A DNA stretch of 58,310 bases from the NCBI RefSeq assembly GCF_000447755.1, contig NZ_AUNE01000033.1, positions 1-58,310 of the forward strand, read 5' to 3'. This document shows positions 16,730 to 26,077 of the stretch, piece by piece. The notes under the pieces were generated by a model. It ran no database searches. It was not told the origin of the DNA and worked only from the letters and a program-made list of their open reading frames with translations. Each line of letters opens with the position of its first letter. The first letter of the stretch is position 1. A program made the position numbers and the translations under genes. This DNA is from Bacteriovorax sp. BSW11_IV (GTDB taxonomy: Bacteria; Bdellovibrionota; Bacteriovoracia; Bacteriovoracales; Bacteriovoracaceae).

Positions 16730-18184
16730 ATGAAGGAAGTAGTTCGCAAAACAAAGGCCCTTAAACCACTCGTTATTTTACTAATGACAGCAGGACTTTT
16801 GGCCTCAACTTATAGTGTCTATGACTCTTCGGAAAAATTGAAGAGAGCATCGGTATTAGAAGGTGGAATTCAAACTTGCTTCAACCGTGTAAATCAAAGT
16901 TATACTGCAAAAATGCTAGGGGATAAGTATTCTCCTTATATAGAAGCAACATTCACAAATATTACTGAAGAATGTGTGGCCGATGTTATCAATGCTTATG
17001 AAGAAACAATTGGTGCAGATGTTGAAATTCTTGCAAAAAAATTAAACACTCTTGCTTCAGATATTCACTGGTTTCATGGAAAAATTTTAAAAGAAGATAG
17101 CGCTGCCATCGTTGGTGGAGTGAAGGTTAACGAATTTGGCCCTAGATTCCAAAGAATTGAAAAATCAAAAGACAGTGCTCTTGAAAATCTGACGGAATAC
17201 AAAAAGAAAGTTACAGAAATACTATCGAGCTTAAAGTTGGCCTTTTACTCTTTAATGATTCTTTTCCCACTATTTCTTATTTGGGAATATGCAGAGAGAA
17301 GAGCAGTACAAAGACGTAATAGAGAAATTGAAGAAGAGGCCTTGGCCGAAATTTCATCAGAAGATTTCACAACAGACTCTAAGGTTGAGGACATTATTAG
17401 AACGGCCCTTGATCAAAATGAATTAATTTACTGTTCAAAGTTATTTACTCGTTATTCTGCAGATGTTTCACGCAAGATTCAAGGAATCACTCTGTCTGAT
17501 AAAGCGGGAAGAGTTGAACTTCTTAGAAAAGGTTCTAAAGAAGAAGTTGAAGCTCAAATCGAAAGAATTTGGCAAGAAAGTAGTGATGAGATTACTCTTC
17601 CAGAAATCAATTCAGGATTACCAATTACTTCATTCGATATGATCTCTTCAAAAGTTGTAGATCATCTTTCAAATAAGCTTTTGGCCGAAGGTGTGAGAAT
17701 TGAAATTGATGGAGAGTCAGACCTTTACGTAAAAGGTAATGAAGAGACTATCGAACAAGTTCTTTATCAAACACTTCTTTACGGAATCAAAACTGCTCAA
17801 GAAGGTATTGCTTCTAAGAGAGTTACAGTTGAAGGTAAGAAACTTGGTTCAATCATTGTGGCCAATATCAATAGCTACGGACAAGTTTTCTCATCAGATT
17901 TCTTGGCCTTTGAGAAAGGGTTGTCGACAACTGAAGTAGACAAGCCGCTTTCATTGCAAATTTGTGAAGAATTCATTGCTGAGATTAATGGTAAGATTCA
18001 ATACGATAATATCTATGAAGGTAAAAACGTTGTCGGATCACGTATTAAAATTACAATGCATGCTGGAGAGAAAGAAGAGAGTGTTGAAGATACTCAAAAA
18101 CCAGCAGTATCAGAAGTTCGTTTAGTAAATGTGACTAAGGGAACTAAGAAAGAAATCCTTGAACAAATGAAGCAATCTCTTTAA
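16730..18184 (+). CDS. Two-TM sensor protein with degenerate histidine-kinase ATPase domain
   Basis: Two membrane helices (about residues 12-29 and 168-187) flank a helical periplasmic sensor of about 140 residues. The cytoplasmic half resembles the end of a histidine kinase: an N-box-like helix (GNEETIEQVLYQTLLYGIKT, with the usual Asn changed) and a final segment SLQICEEFIAEINGKIQYDN, like the region after the G2 box. No H-box (H-E/Q-x-R-T-P) is visible, and the G1 motif (D-x-G-x-G) is missing. It may be a pseudokinase that senses and scaffolds instead of phosphorylating. The SD is GAAGGA. The stop overlaps the convergent ChaN-like gene by four bases. Confidence 0.6.
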   Translation: MKEVVRKTKALKPLVILLMTAGLLASTYSVYDSSEKLKRASVLEGGIQTCFNRVNQSYTAKMLGDKYSPYIEATFTNITEECVADVINAYEETIGADVEILAKKLNTLASDIHWFHGKILKEDSAAIVGGVKVNEFGPRFQRIEKSKDSALENLTEYKKKVTEILSSLKLAFYSLMILFPLFLIWEYAERRAVQRRNREIEEEALAEISSEDFTTDSKVEDIIRTALDQNELIYCSKLFTRYSADVSRKIQGITLSDKAGRVELLRKGSKEEVEAQIERIWQESSDEITLPEINSGLPITSFDMISSKVVDHLSNKLLAEGVRIEIDGESDLYVKGNEETIEQVLYQTLLYGIKTAQEGIASKRVTVEGKKLGSIIVANINSYGQVFSSDFLAFEKGLSTTEVDKPLSLQICEEFIAEINGKIQYDNIYEGKNVVGSRIKITMHAGEKEESVEDTQKPAVSEVRLVNVTKGTKKEILEQMKQSL

Positions 18185-19836
18185 AAGAGATTCTTCTTTG
18201 TTGTCCTATATGTTTCACGTGGCAATAGGGCCTTGAGAATATTCTTAAAGGCCTTTTCTTCAAAATCAAAATTCATAATTGCCTTTAAAACCTCTTTAGA
18301 TCCTTTTGATTTTTTTGTGTACGCCTCTTCGAAGTAGATATCTCCAAGAAGATAGCCAAGTTTTCTTGCAACCATAAAGGCATCAAGATCAGATGCTTTC
18401 TCAAAAATAGACTCTAATGGCGTTTTGGCCTTCATAACATCAAGGCAAAGTCTTAAAATCTTTTTATCTGAGACCTTCGTTTTAGAGTTTCTTAATTGCT
18501 TCAGAAGGTCTTGATAGCGATCACACTTCCTATAGGGATTAATCAATTTTGAAGAGAAATATCCCATGAAACTTTGATAGCAAAAGAAAATGAACTTCGT
18601 GTGGGTCTTTGTTCTGATGAGATAGTCATACTCATTGGCACCATCTTTCTTCTTTTGCAAAAGTTGCAGGTACAAGTGAATGCCCGCCAAGAAGGCCAGT
18701 CGATTTATTGAATAGCTTGGACAATAATAATTTTTGGTATCGGGAATCTTAAATGAACGACCACACTTTATTAGCTTCACATAGAAGTTTGTGAGGGACT
18801 TCGTTTTAAGGTGTTCTAATTTATCATGGATAAAATCAAGATTTTGATGATCATAAAGATTAAAGTCTTCAATCTCATAAGAGCTCAGGCCAAGTTTTAA
18901 ATTTTGATTAATTTGTGACGTAATATAAGCAAAATTGTCTACGGTATTACTATTAAAAGTAAATGCACCTTCTTGCTCGAGTACCGATTCGTGAATATCA
19001 AAATCAGGGTCTTCACTTAAATGCTCGTACCAATAGATCATACTTTCGTACTTAATCCATGGGGGAGAAGTTTGAAGAACATATTCGTGAGGACCAAAGG
19101 CCACAATACGATCGGTGCCACCTTTTTTATCTACAAGGCGCCAATAGACTTCATCTAAGTTTTGATGAATGATCGTTTGCTTGAATTTTTTATTGTGAAT
19201 ACTCTTTTTTACAATACCTGGAAGCTTAGATGGGACGATATGGTATTCCCCAAAAAGTACGAGAATTTTTTTATCTTCATTCTCTTCATAGAGCTCTTTT
19301 AGAATTGAGGCCGCAACCATATCTCTTTTTTTGAGTCCGCCATCTGAATTGAGGGCGACAATCTTCATTTGCATCTTTTTGGCGAGGACAAAAAAGTGTC
19401 GATAGTAGGACCACGGAAAGCGCCAAGACTCGTGGTACTGAATCGACTCTAAGAACTCGATTTCGGTTATGTGTCCTTCTAAATAGCTATCGATATATCT
19501 TTGATGTTTCTTATGAACAAACTCTACGCCCAATATATATGAATCATTGTCTTTTATGAGGACTCTTAGAAGTCTTTGGAGGTTGCGTGAGCTTTGGTCA
19601 AAAGTATGAAAGTCGCCAAGATAGATGATATTTGATTTATCAATGGCCCCTAGTAGGGTGTTAAAGGTGCAGATCTTAAATTCGCTTTTGCCATGTCTTT
19701 CGTGGTCTTTGCGATAGCGGGAGAACTCGTTTGAGACCTGTCCTTCGAAGCTCTTGGCCTTATTCTTCAAATAAGTGTAGATGCCTCGTTGTAAATGTGA
19801 AAGCTCCACGGAAGCTTTATATAATCCTTCACCCAT
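18181..19836 (-). CDS. ChaN-like (haem-binding uptake family) protein with helical C-terminal extension
   Basis: Residues about 60-290 match the ChaN/TiKi-like fold (Pfam Cofac_haem_bdg): IIYLGDFHTFDQSSRNLQRL, ILGVEFVHKKHQRYID, WRFPWSYYRHFFVLAKK, RDMVAASILKELYE and KILVLFGEYHIVP. The GDFHT and FGEYH pair corresponds to the conserved G-E-x-H motifs of the superfamily. ChaN itself is a lipoprotein binding haem pairs; this version has no signal peptide, so a cytoplasmic role is likely. Residues 300-551 are a helical extension of unknown function. It lies 42 bases downstream of the 972-residue gene on the same strand, probably one operon. Confidence 0.65.
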   Translation of the reverse strand: MGEGLYKASVELSHLQRGIYTYLKNKAKSFEGQVSNEFSRYRKDHERHGKSEFKICTFNTLLGAIDKSNIIYLGDFHTFDQSSRNLQRLLRVLIKDNDSYILGVEFVHKKHQRYIDSYLEGHITEIEFLESIQYHESWRFPWSYYRHFFVLAKKMQMKIVALNSDGGLKKRDMVAASILKELYEENEDKKILVLFGEYHIVPSKLPGIVKKSIHNKKFKQTIIHQNLDEVYWRLVDKKGGTDRIVAFGPHEYVLQTSPPWIKYESMIYWYEHLSEDPDFDIHESVLEQEGAFTFNSNTVDNFAYITSQINQNLKLGLSSYEIEDFNLYDHQNLDFIHDKLEHLKTKSLTNFYVKLIKCGRSFKIPDTKNYYCPSYSINRLAFLAGIHLYLQLLQKKKDGANEYDYLIRTKTHTKFIFFCYQSFMGYFSSKLINPYRKCDRYQDLLKQLRNSKTKVSDKKILRLCLDVMKAKTPLESIFEKASDLDAFMVARKLGYLLGDIYFEEAYTKKSKGSKEVLKAIMNFDFEEKAFKNILKALLPRETYRTTKKNLF

Positions 19837-19878
19837 ATACCTATTGTATAAGTTTTTGAAATTTTTGAAAGAAAGATT

Positions 19879-22797
19879 TTAGTTGGCCGAGATTTGTTGA
19901 CCCAGTAAGGCCACGATGTGCTTCAAAGTTTCGCCATGAAGTTTTGAAATACTCTCACTTAACATCTTGTAGTTTTCAAGAACCAATTTAAGCTCATCAG
20001 TTTTTGGTACTTTTAGCGCTTGAATGATATTCGAAATCTTCATTCCAGTAGCATTAGTGAGAACGAATTTAATGAAGTTGATCATGGCAGCTTCAGCATG
20101 GATTTTTACAATACAAGCACCAGCGGCCGAGTAAAGCTCGATAAAATGACCATTCTCATCATACTTAGATACCATCTCGCCAAGTGGCGCATGGATGTCG
20201 GCAAGATCAGTTGTTTCAATAGAAAGATAGATATCTCTGTTGTTTGGGTACACTGGGTATGTTTCAAGCTTGCAAAGAGGCTCTTTGACAAGTGGGTTCA
20301 TGAAGTTTACATCAGTGTGCTTAAATTCAGATAAACACTCTTCTAGGTTATATTTAAAGTTAGAAAGTAAGCTAAGTGTATGCCATGGATAGTTTTTACC
20401 AAGGTGAGCAAGTACTTTTGTTACATCATTGAAGTTGGCCCCAATATGATTCGGGTGCTGAGCAAGAAGCTCTTCTTTTTGAGTGTAAAGAAAGCGAACC
20501 GCTGGTTCAATATGCTTAGGGATATACTCATTTTGACCAAAGAATTTTGGAATCAATAGCGAGCGCAATTTAGACTTAACTTTAGTCGCTCCACCATTAA
20601 GACAGATTTGTACAACCTGGTTACCAACTGGCGTATTAAAGAAGTCACGAAATAGGTTGATATTGATGTCATTAATCTTTGGAATAAGACCAAAATATTG
20701 GAAATAAGCTTGTCCGTTTTGCTCAAGCTTAGCTTTATAAAGTTCTGATGAAGTAAGCTCAATCTTAATGGCCGCTTCATTTGTGTAATCAACGATCAGA
20801 AGAATTGGGAATCTTTCTTCTTGTTTAAAAGTAATCCCAAGAAGCTCAGAGGTTACACTCTTAACACTGGTTGTTTCACCGTGAAGGTTCTCAATAATGA
20901 AGAATTGATCTAGTGGAACACAAGACTTCATAAGGTTTTTGAAGTAGTTCGGGTGAGTGAACTGAGCATTTGAATTTGTCGTAGCGCTTAGAAGCTTTCC
21001 TTCAAGAATAGCATCTTGATGGAATTCAAGGCCAAGACCATCTTCAGTCTCTGTTTGGAAAATTGGTGTTGCATGAGGTGTCTTTGTCTTAAAGAAGCTA
21101 AAGAGTTCTGCTACAAATTTATTGAACTTTCCAAATTGAGAAAGCTGTCCTGTTAGGTTGAAGCTTAGAAGAGATTCTTTTTGCGCTTTGAGAGCATTTG
21201 GAGCTCTAAGAGCACGTCCTTGATTCACGTTTCTTTTTGTTATGATGTACAAGAAGTTTGCAATCTCACCACGGCCTTTTAAGTCTTCAAAATTGAAGCT
21301 GGCCTCAACTTTAAAATCTTTTAGAAATTGTTCAACACGATCAGACTGGCTTGGAACAAAAAGTTTCTGATTAGTAAAAACGTAAATATACCCATTTTGT
21401 GCCAGCTTATTAGCTGTCTGGTTGATCTTGTTGATGAGATAGTGGTGCGGGTTCTTCTTTGGAAGGGTCACAAGGTTCAACAGAGCACGATCATATGAAA
21501 TATGTGAGCTATCAGCATAAGAGAATAGAGTTGTGGCCTCTTGTCCCTTTCTTTGCTTTTGCTTAAACACTGAACAAATTAATTGAACAGCTTCATAATT
21601 TTGTTTTTTTGCCAAATGAACTAGGAAGCTTAAAAAGTGTAGCTCATGACAAATCTTTAAGTAGTGTCCGTCCGCAAAATTCTCACCCATGAAATCAGGG
21701 CACAGAATTTCACTCCACTTGATATTGCTATTAAACTCTTGGGCCAGCCAGTGAGCACTTGAAAGTGATTGCAAGTATTGACCACTGTAGAAAGTGTTGA
21801 TGGCCTTAGGACCTTTACCATTGATTGAAGTTGAGACTTTTCTCATTTCTAGCCAAGCTGGAAATTCAACCATGAGCTGATTTAAGAAAAGACCAAACGT
21901 TCTTGTTGAAAGAGAATGCGAATAGCTTTCTTTTTCAGCAATATGTTCAATATTAAAAGTGTGAGGACGACACAGTTTTAGAATCTCTGCGAGAGAGAGA
22001 CCATTGATATCTGAAACAGTTTTGTAGATTAACTCTTTCAATGAGCCACTTGGTCTATACCAGCTGTATTGGTTCTGTTGAAGAGCATCACTTTCGATTT
22101 CTGTAGAGCTTCCTTTTTTGAAAATCTTTCTTAGACAATAGTCTGGTGTAAGAAAATCATTTTCAGAAAATGCCATAGAAATATCAGTGCCAAGAACTAC
22201 GAAGAAGCGAATCTTGAAAAGATAAACAGTGATTGCTCTAAATGCCAAAATCTTTTTAAAGTTCGCGATATGGCGAGCATCGGCACTGTGATCGTTATTG
22301 TATTCAAGCCAAAAGTCAGTGAAGGTATCAATGTGCAGATCATTGATATCTCTCTCGTGAGCATATGAGAGGAATTCACTGTACACAGATTTTTTGATGG
22401 AATTATTTTTGTTATTGAAGTCTTCAATTTGAGAAAGAGCATCGTCGAAAAGCTTTTCTAGAAGGCGTTTTACCTTTACAGCTTCTTTGGATAGAAGAGA
22501 CTCACCCTTCCACTCAGGTATAATAAATTGTGATAGCGCAAACTTGCTGATCTCAGTATTCAGATCCCCAATTGGTGGGAGCTCTGGATTCTGCGTGGCC
22601 GGAAGAGGCGGCAGTTCGTCGTATCCCGAAGGGATAGAATCACCGTCTGCGACACTTGCAGAGAATTCATTTGAGTTCAGCCAGTTATTGGCCTTAAACA
22701 ATCTATTGCTCAAAAAGAGACCTTTATCGAATCTAGTTCGTTGTGTTCGTGTTATAATGTCGATTGGATCGAGCACAAATTTGTACCTAAAATTCAA
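19879..22797 (-). CDS. Large cytoplasmic protein with DNA-methyltransferase-like segments (972 aa)
   Basis: Not firmly recognised. Residues about 430-525 look like the second half of an N6-adenine methyltransferase: a helix, GYIYVFTNQKLFVPSQSD, then a strand and GEIANFLYIITKRN, as in 'G-x-x-V-F-V-T-P-x-x-L-F ... A-I-L-V-I-T-K'. Residues about 725-755 (VVQICLNGGATKVKSKLRSL, then LIPKFF) resemble the end of a target-recognition domain. NPPY and the SAM-binding F-x-G-x-G are not visible, so catalysis is doubtful. There is no signal peptide and an acidic, proline-rich stretch lies at 50-77. The start is unclear: a TTG directly after a stop codon, or GTG at codon 8 behind TAGGT. It heads the operon with the ChaN-like gene. 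Confidence 0.55.
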   Translation of the reverse strand: MNFRYKFVLDPIDIITRTQRTRFDKGLFLSNRLFKANNWLNSNEFSASVADGDSIPSGYDELPPLPATQNPELPPIGDLNTEISKFALSQFIIPEWKGESLLSKEAVKVKRLLEKLFDDALSQIEDFNNKNNSIKKSVYSEFLSYAHERDINDLHIDTFTDFWLEYNNDHSADARHIANFKKILAFRAITVYLFKIRFFVVLGTDISMAFSENDFLTPDYCLRKIFKKGSSTEIESDALQQNQYSWYRPSGSLKELIYKTVSDINGLSLAEILKLCRPHTFNIEHIAEKESYSHSLSTRTFGLFLNQLMVEFPAWLEMRKVSTSINGKGPKAINTFYSGQYLQSLSSAHWLAQEFNSNIKWSEILCPDFMGENFADGHYLKICHELHFLSFLVHLAKKQNYEAVQLICSVFKQKQRKGQEATTLFSYADSSHISYDRALLNLVTLPKKNPHHYLINKINQTANKLAQNGYIYVFTNQKLFVPSQSDRVEQFLKDFKVEASFNFEDLKGRGEIANFLYIITKRNVNQGRALRAPNALKAQKESLLSFNLTGQLSQFGKFNKFVAELFSFFKTKTPHATPIFQTETEDGLGLEFHQDAILEGKLLSATTNSNAQFTHPNYFKNLMKSCVPLDQFFIIENLHGETTSVKSVTSELLGITFKQEERFPILLIVDYTNEAAIKIELTSSELYKAKLEQNGQAYFQYFGLIPKINDININLFRDFFNTPVGNQVVQICLNGGATKVKSKLRSLLIPKFFGQNEYIPKHIEPAVRFLYTQKEELLAQHPNHIGANFNDVTKVLAHLGKNYPWHTLSLLSNFKYNLEECLSEFKHTDVNFMNPLVKEPLCKLETYPVYPNNRDIYLSIETTDLADIHAPLGEMVSKYDENGHFIELYSAAGACIVKIHAEAAMINFIKFVLTNATGMKISNIIQALKVPKTDELKLVLENYKMLSESISKLHGETLKHIVALLGQQISAN

Positions 22798-22961
22798 CTA
22801 TTTGTCATGAAAAAAACAGGTAAAAACTTCAGTAGTTGATTGTAACTGTACAATATTATTAGGACCACTTTTTATTAAAGATTCTTACATTTGAAGACGA
22901 AAAGCGTTATAGCGCTAATTGCGTGTCACTTACTTTGAAACACTGCACAGGAGACCTTCAT

Positions 22962-23612
22962 ATGAGCGATAATCAAACAGAAAATCTTGATCAAGGTTTT
23001 AACGATTCAGAACTAGAAGACATCATGAATGAGATTGAATCTCTAGAAAAAGAATTCGCTGTTGAGGGCGCTGATGAGAGTGAAACTCCTATGATGGAGG
23101 CCAGTGAAGATTTGGCCATCGAAGAGGCGGGAACTAACGGACTGCAAGATGTGATTGATCGCGAAGTCGAGAGCATTGAGTCAGAACTCCATAGTACTAT
23201 GGCCGAAGAAAGTGATGAAGTAAGTGCAGCGGCCGATAGTTTTGTAGACTCAATTGAAGATGAAGTTGAAGCTGTTGCGCAATCGGATGAATCAGTGATG
23301 GAAGAAGTAGAAGTAGTTTCAAATGTTGTTGCTTTTGAACCTAAGAAAACAACGACGACTCATACAGTGACAAGTGGCAGCAGTGATATGAATGTGCAAT
23401 TATCTGGTCAGATGAATATGGCCATGACGTTTCCTGTAGGTGATTCTCAGGCTGAATTTACAGTTAACGGGGGAGAGCTTTCTGTGCAAATGAATGGAAT
23501 GAGCATCTCGATTTCTGAAAATGAAGGCTGCACTGTGACTATGGAAAACGGTGTAAAATTCACAATTCCTTTGACCACTTCATCAACTCATTCTAAAAAG
23601 AGTGCAGCTTAA
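22962..23612 (+). CDS. Acidic low-complexity protein, unknown function
   Basis: A 216-residue protein whose first 120 residues are strongly acidic (runs of E, D, S) and probably disordered or coiled. The last 85 residues form a compact beta-rich domain with repeated Met and Gly (SGQMNMAMTFPVGDSQAEF, GELSVQMNGMSISIS). There is no signal peptide. The frame is open from 22923, but AGGAGA sits seven bases before the ATG at 22962, so I use that start. rsmD follows after 22 bases. It is divergent from the 972-residue gene across a 164-base gap. The function is unknown. Confidence 0.65.
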   Translation: MSDNQTENLDQGFNDSELEDIMNEIESLEKEFAVEGADESETPMMEASEDLAIEEAGTNGLQDVIDREVESIESELHSTMAEESDEVSAAADSFVDSIEDEVEAVAQSDESVMEEVEVVSNVVAFEPKKTTTTHTVTSGSSDMNVQLSGQMNMAMTFPVGDSQAEFTVNGGELSVQMNGMSISISENEGCTVTMENGVKFTIPLTTSSTHSKKSAA

Positions 23613-23634
23613 AAATTAATTAATAGGATTTTCT

Positions 23635-24240
23635 GTGAGTATAAAAATCTTGGGGGGAAAGGCCAAAGGTCTCTCCCTCGAAGTTCCCAAAGGCGATGCT
23701 GTTCGTCCAACTTCTGTGATGCTTCGTCGCAAGCTTTTCGATGCCCATCAAAATTGGAAAGGTATTCATTTCATAGACGTATGTGCTGGAACAGGTGCCG
23801 TATCTGCTGAGGCCCTAAGTCGTGGTGCAAACTCTGTTATCTGTATCGAGGGTGATAAGAAAGTTGCTCAGATCTTAAAAAGAAACTTCCAAGGTTTAGA
23901 GAAATCAGGCATCGATACTGAAAAAGTTTTGATCGTTATTCAAAAAGCGGAGAAGTGGATCTCTCATTTTGAGGCCCAATATTCCCATTATACTATTGAG
24001 CGCAAAGAGAGCTGTGTACTGTTTTTTGACCCCCCTTATGAAGTCCGCTCTCTTTATGAGGCCATAGCTAAAGAATTGTTTGAGAAAGACTGGTTTAAAG
24101 GCCAAGTTTGGATTGAAAGTGATGACCAGAAAGGGGTCAAAGAATCCGAGCTGTTTTCTCTGACAAATAAAGAGTTTAAAAAGCTCTACCGCCAAGGAAC
24201 AAGTTTTGTGGCCATTTATGATTGCCGAGAACATTCGTAG
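23635..24240 (+). CDS. rsmD: 16S rRNA (guanine(966)-N2)-methyltransferase RsmD
   Basis: Class I SAM methyltransferase that methylates G966 of 16S rRNA. It starts with the family signature ILGGKAKGLSLEVPKG and RPTSVMLRRKLF, has the SAM loop DVCAGTGAVSAEAL (from residue 48), and the catalytic DPPY at 132-135. Its length (201 residues) is typical. GTG is the start, behind AGGA. The neighbouring coaD is the common rsmD-coaD pairing. Confidence 0.93.
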   Translation: MSIKILGGKAKGLSLEVPKGDAVRPTSVMLRRKLFDAHQNWKGIHFIDVCAGTGAVSAEALSRGANSVICIEGDKKVAQILKRNFQGLEKSGIDTEKVLIVIQKAEKWISHFEAQYSHYTIERKESCVLFFDPPYEVRSLYEAIAKELFEKDWFKGQVWIESDDQKGVKESELFSLTNKEFKKLYRQGTSFVAIYDCREHS

Positions 24241-24302
24241 CACAAAAATTTATTCTCTGTTAAAATTTAACTAAGCTCATTTTTAGATTTAAGGACCTAT
24301 TT

Positions 24303-24788
24303 ATGATTAAAAAAGCCGTCTATGCTGGAACATTTGATCCGTTTACAAATGGGCATGATGATATCCTTAGAAGATCTCTTTCTTTATTTGAAGAGGTTAC
24401 TGTCCTTGTTGCTGTTTCTCCGTCGAAGAAACCTCTTTTCTCGGCAGAAGAAAGAGTGGCAATGCTAAAAGATCATTTTAAAAATGAGCCCCAAGTTAAA
24501 GTTGATTCTTGGGCGGGTCTGCTAGTTGATTACGCTAAAAATAACAATATTGGGGTCCTGATTCGTGGTCTTCGACCGACAGGGGACTTCGAGTTTGAAT
24601 TTCAAATGGCGAGTATGAATAATAAACTCTACCCAGAACTTGAGACAGTATTCTTAGTCACAGAAGGGCAGAATTATTATATTTCATCATCACTCGTAAA
24701 AGAGATTTATAATCACGGTCGTGATGTAAGTGAATTTGTTCCTGAAGCAATCTTGGAAAGATTAGTTAAAAAGCTTGGAGAGTCTTAA
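24303..24788 (+). CDS. coaD: Phosphopantetheine adenylyltransferase
   Basis: Transfers AMP from ATP to 4'-phosphopantetheine, the penultimate step of coenzyme A synthesis. The nucleotidyltransferase signature is GTFDPFTNGH (T10, H18); RGLRPTGDFEFEFQMA and the ISSSLVKEI motif, equivalent to ISSTxxR/K, are also present. At 161 residues it has the normal family length. AAGGA precedes the ATG. The stop TAA shares one base with the ATG of the aminotransferase gene, so the two are translationally coupled. Confidence 0.96.
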   Translation: MIKKAVYAGTFDPFTNGHDDILRRSLSLFEEVTVLVAVSPSKKPLFSAEERVAMLKDHFKNEPQVKVDSWAGLLVDYAKNNNIGVLIRGLRPTGDFEFEFQMASMNNKLYPELETVFLVTEGQNYYISSSLVKEIYNHGRDVSEFVPEAILERLVKKLGES

Positions 24789-26005
24789 TGAAATTAAGTA
24801 AACGTGTATCTGGAGTGACGGAGAGTTTGACACTAAAGCTCAATGCAAAGGCCAATCAAATGGCCAATGATGGGAGAAAAGTGCACAATCTAACGGCCGG
24901 TCAACTTCCTTTTAGACCGCTTACAGAGTTTACAGATGCCATTAGAAGTGAATCTGATTTTTTAAAAAGTTATCAATATAGTCCTGTTCCTGGATACCCA
25001 GAATTAAGAAAAAAACTTCTCGATTACTTTAAAACTTCAAGAAATATTTCTCTTGATCACGTAGAGTATGATTGCATTATCTCAAATGGTGGAAAGCACT
25101 CTTTGAGTAATATCTTTGCATCATTGATTGATAAAGATGATGAAGTGATTATTATCTCTCCTTACTGGGTTTCATATCCCGAACTCATTCGTCTTTATGA
25201 TGGTGTTCCAGTGTTTGTTGAAACAACAATCTATGATGCCTTCGTTCCTTTAATTGAATCCATTGAGAAAGCAATTACAAAGAAAACAAAAGCGATTATC
25301 ATTAATAGTCCAAATAATCCTACTGGGACTCATTACTCTGATGCGTGGATGAAAGATTTTGCGGCCATGATTAAAAAGCATGAAGATGTTATCGTAATTA
25401 GCGATGAAATCTACTATGAACTTGGCTACTATGATCCAACACCAACATACTTTTATCAACATGATCCGGAACTTTTGAAAAGAACAGTTATAGTTGATGG
25501 AATTTCAAAAAATCTAGCTTGTACTGGTCTAAGAATAGGTTATACATTTGCAACGAAAGAACTTATCGGGGCCATGGCAAACCTGCAGGGACAGACAACT
25601 TCTGGTGCGAATAGTTTGATTCAAAAAGCGCTAATGACTTTTGATTTTGATCATATTGACTCTTTTTTGGCCCCAATAAAACAACACCTAAGAGAGAATT
25701 CGGCCATCGTTCGCGATGCTCTTAAAGAAGCAAATTTGGCGAAATGTTGGTATCAAACTTCTTCTGCTTTTTATTTCATGATTGATTTCTCGCAAACTCC
25801 AGTGATGAAAAAATTTAGAACATCGGAAAACGATACGGCCGACTACTCTGGTCAGATTTGTGAAGATATTCTTGAAAAACATGGGGTAGCGATGGTTCCC
25901 GGAATTGCCTTTGGTATGGCAAATACGGCGAGAATTTCACTCGTTTCACAGAAAGAGTCATTCAAAGAGGCCATTCAAATTATAGTTGATTACCTTTGTC
26001 GATAA
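24788..26005 (+). CDS. Class I aminotransferase (aspartate aminotransferase-like)
   Basis: PLP-dependent fold-type I enzyme of 405 residues. Visible signatures are YQYSPVPGYPELRKKL, INSPNNPTGTHYS, VISDEIYYELGYYD (PLP-ring Asp and Tyr), the Schiff-base lysine in VDGISKNLACTGLRIGY, and a C-terminal ARISLVSQ with the carboxylate-binding Arg. It is closest in style to AspC of the Ib/Thermus type; the precise amino acid cannot be set from sequence alone. It overlaps coaD by one base and is followed by a hairpin terminator. Confidence 0.88.
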   Translation: MKLSKRVSGVTESLTLKLNAKANQMANDGRKVHNLTAGQLPFRPLTEFTDAIRSESDFLKSYQYSPVPGYPELRKKLLDYFKTSRNISLDHVEYDCIISNGGKHSLSNIFASLIDKDDEVIIISPYWVSYPELIRLYDGVPVFVETTIYDAFVPLIESIEKAITKKTKAIIINSPNNPTGTHYSDAWMKDFAAMIKKHEDVIVISDEIYYELGYYDPTPTYFYQHDPELLKRTVIVDGISKNLACTGLRIGYTFATKELIGAMANLQGQTTSGANSLIQKALMTFDFDHIDSFLAPIKQHLRENSAIVRDALKEANLAKCWYQTSSAFYFMIDFSQTPVMKKFRTSENDTADYSGQICEDILEKHGVAMVPGIAFGMANTARISLVSQKESFKEAIQIIVDYLCR

Positions 26006-26007
26006 AT

Positions 26008-26038
26008 AAGTGGCCACAGTTGCCACTTGTTTAAATCA
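26008..26038 (+). terminator. Probable terminator after the aminotransferase gene
   Basis: AAGTGGC (26008-26014) pairs with GCCACTT (26022-26028) around CACAGTT; a broken T-rich tract follows. Confidence 0.65.
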
Positions 26039-26077
26039 CTTTTTTAATCTGGCATACTATTAGACGGGAGCACTGTT

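Noticed and set aside
20020-20334. Plus-strand ORF of 104 codons inside the 972-residue minus-strand gene
   Set aside because: It has no ribosome site and lies antisense to a long coding frame with normal codon use; it is a shadow.
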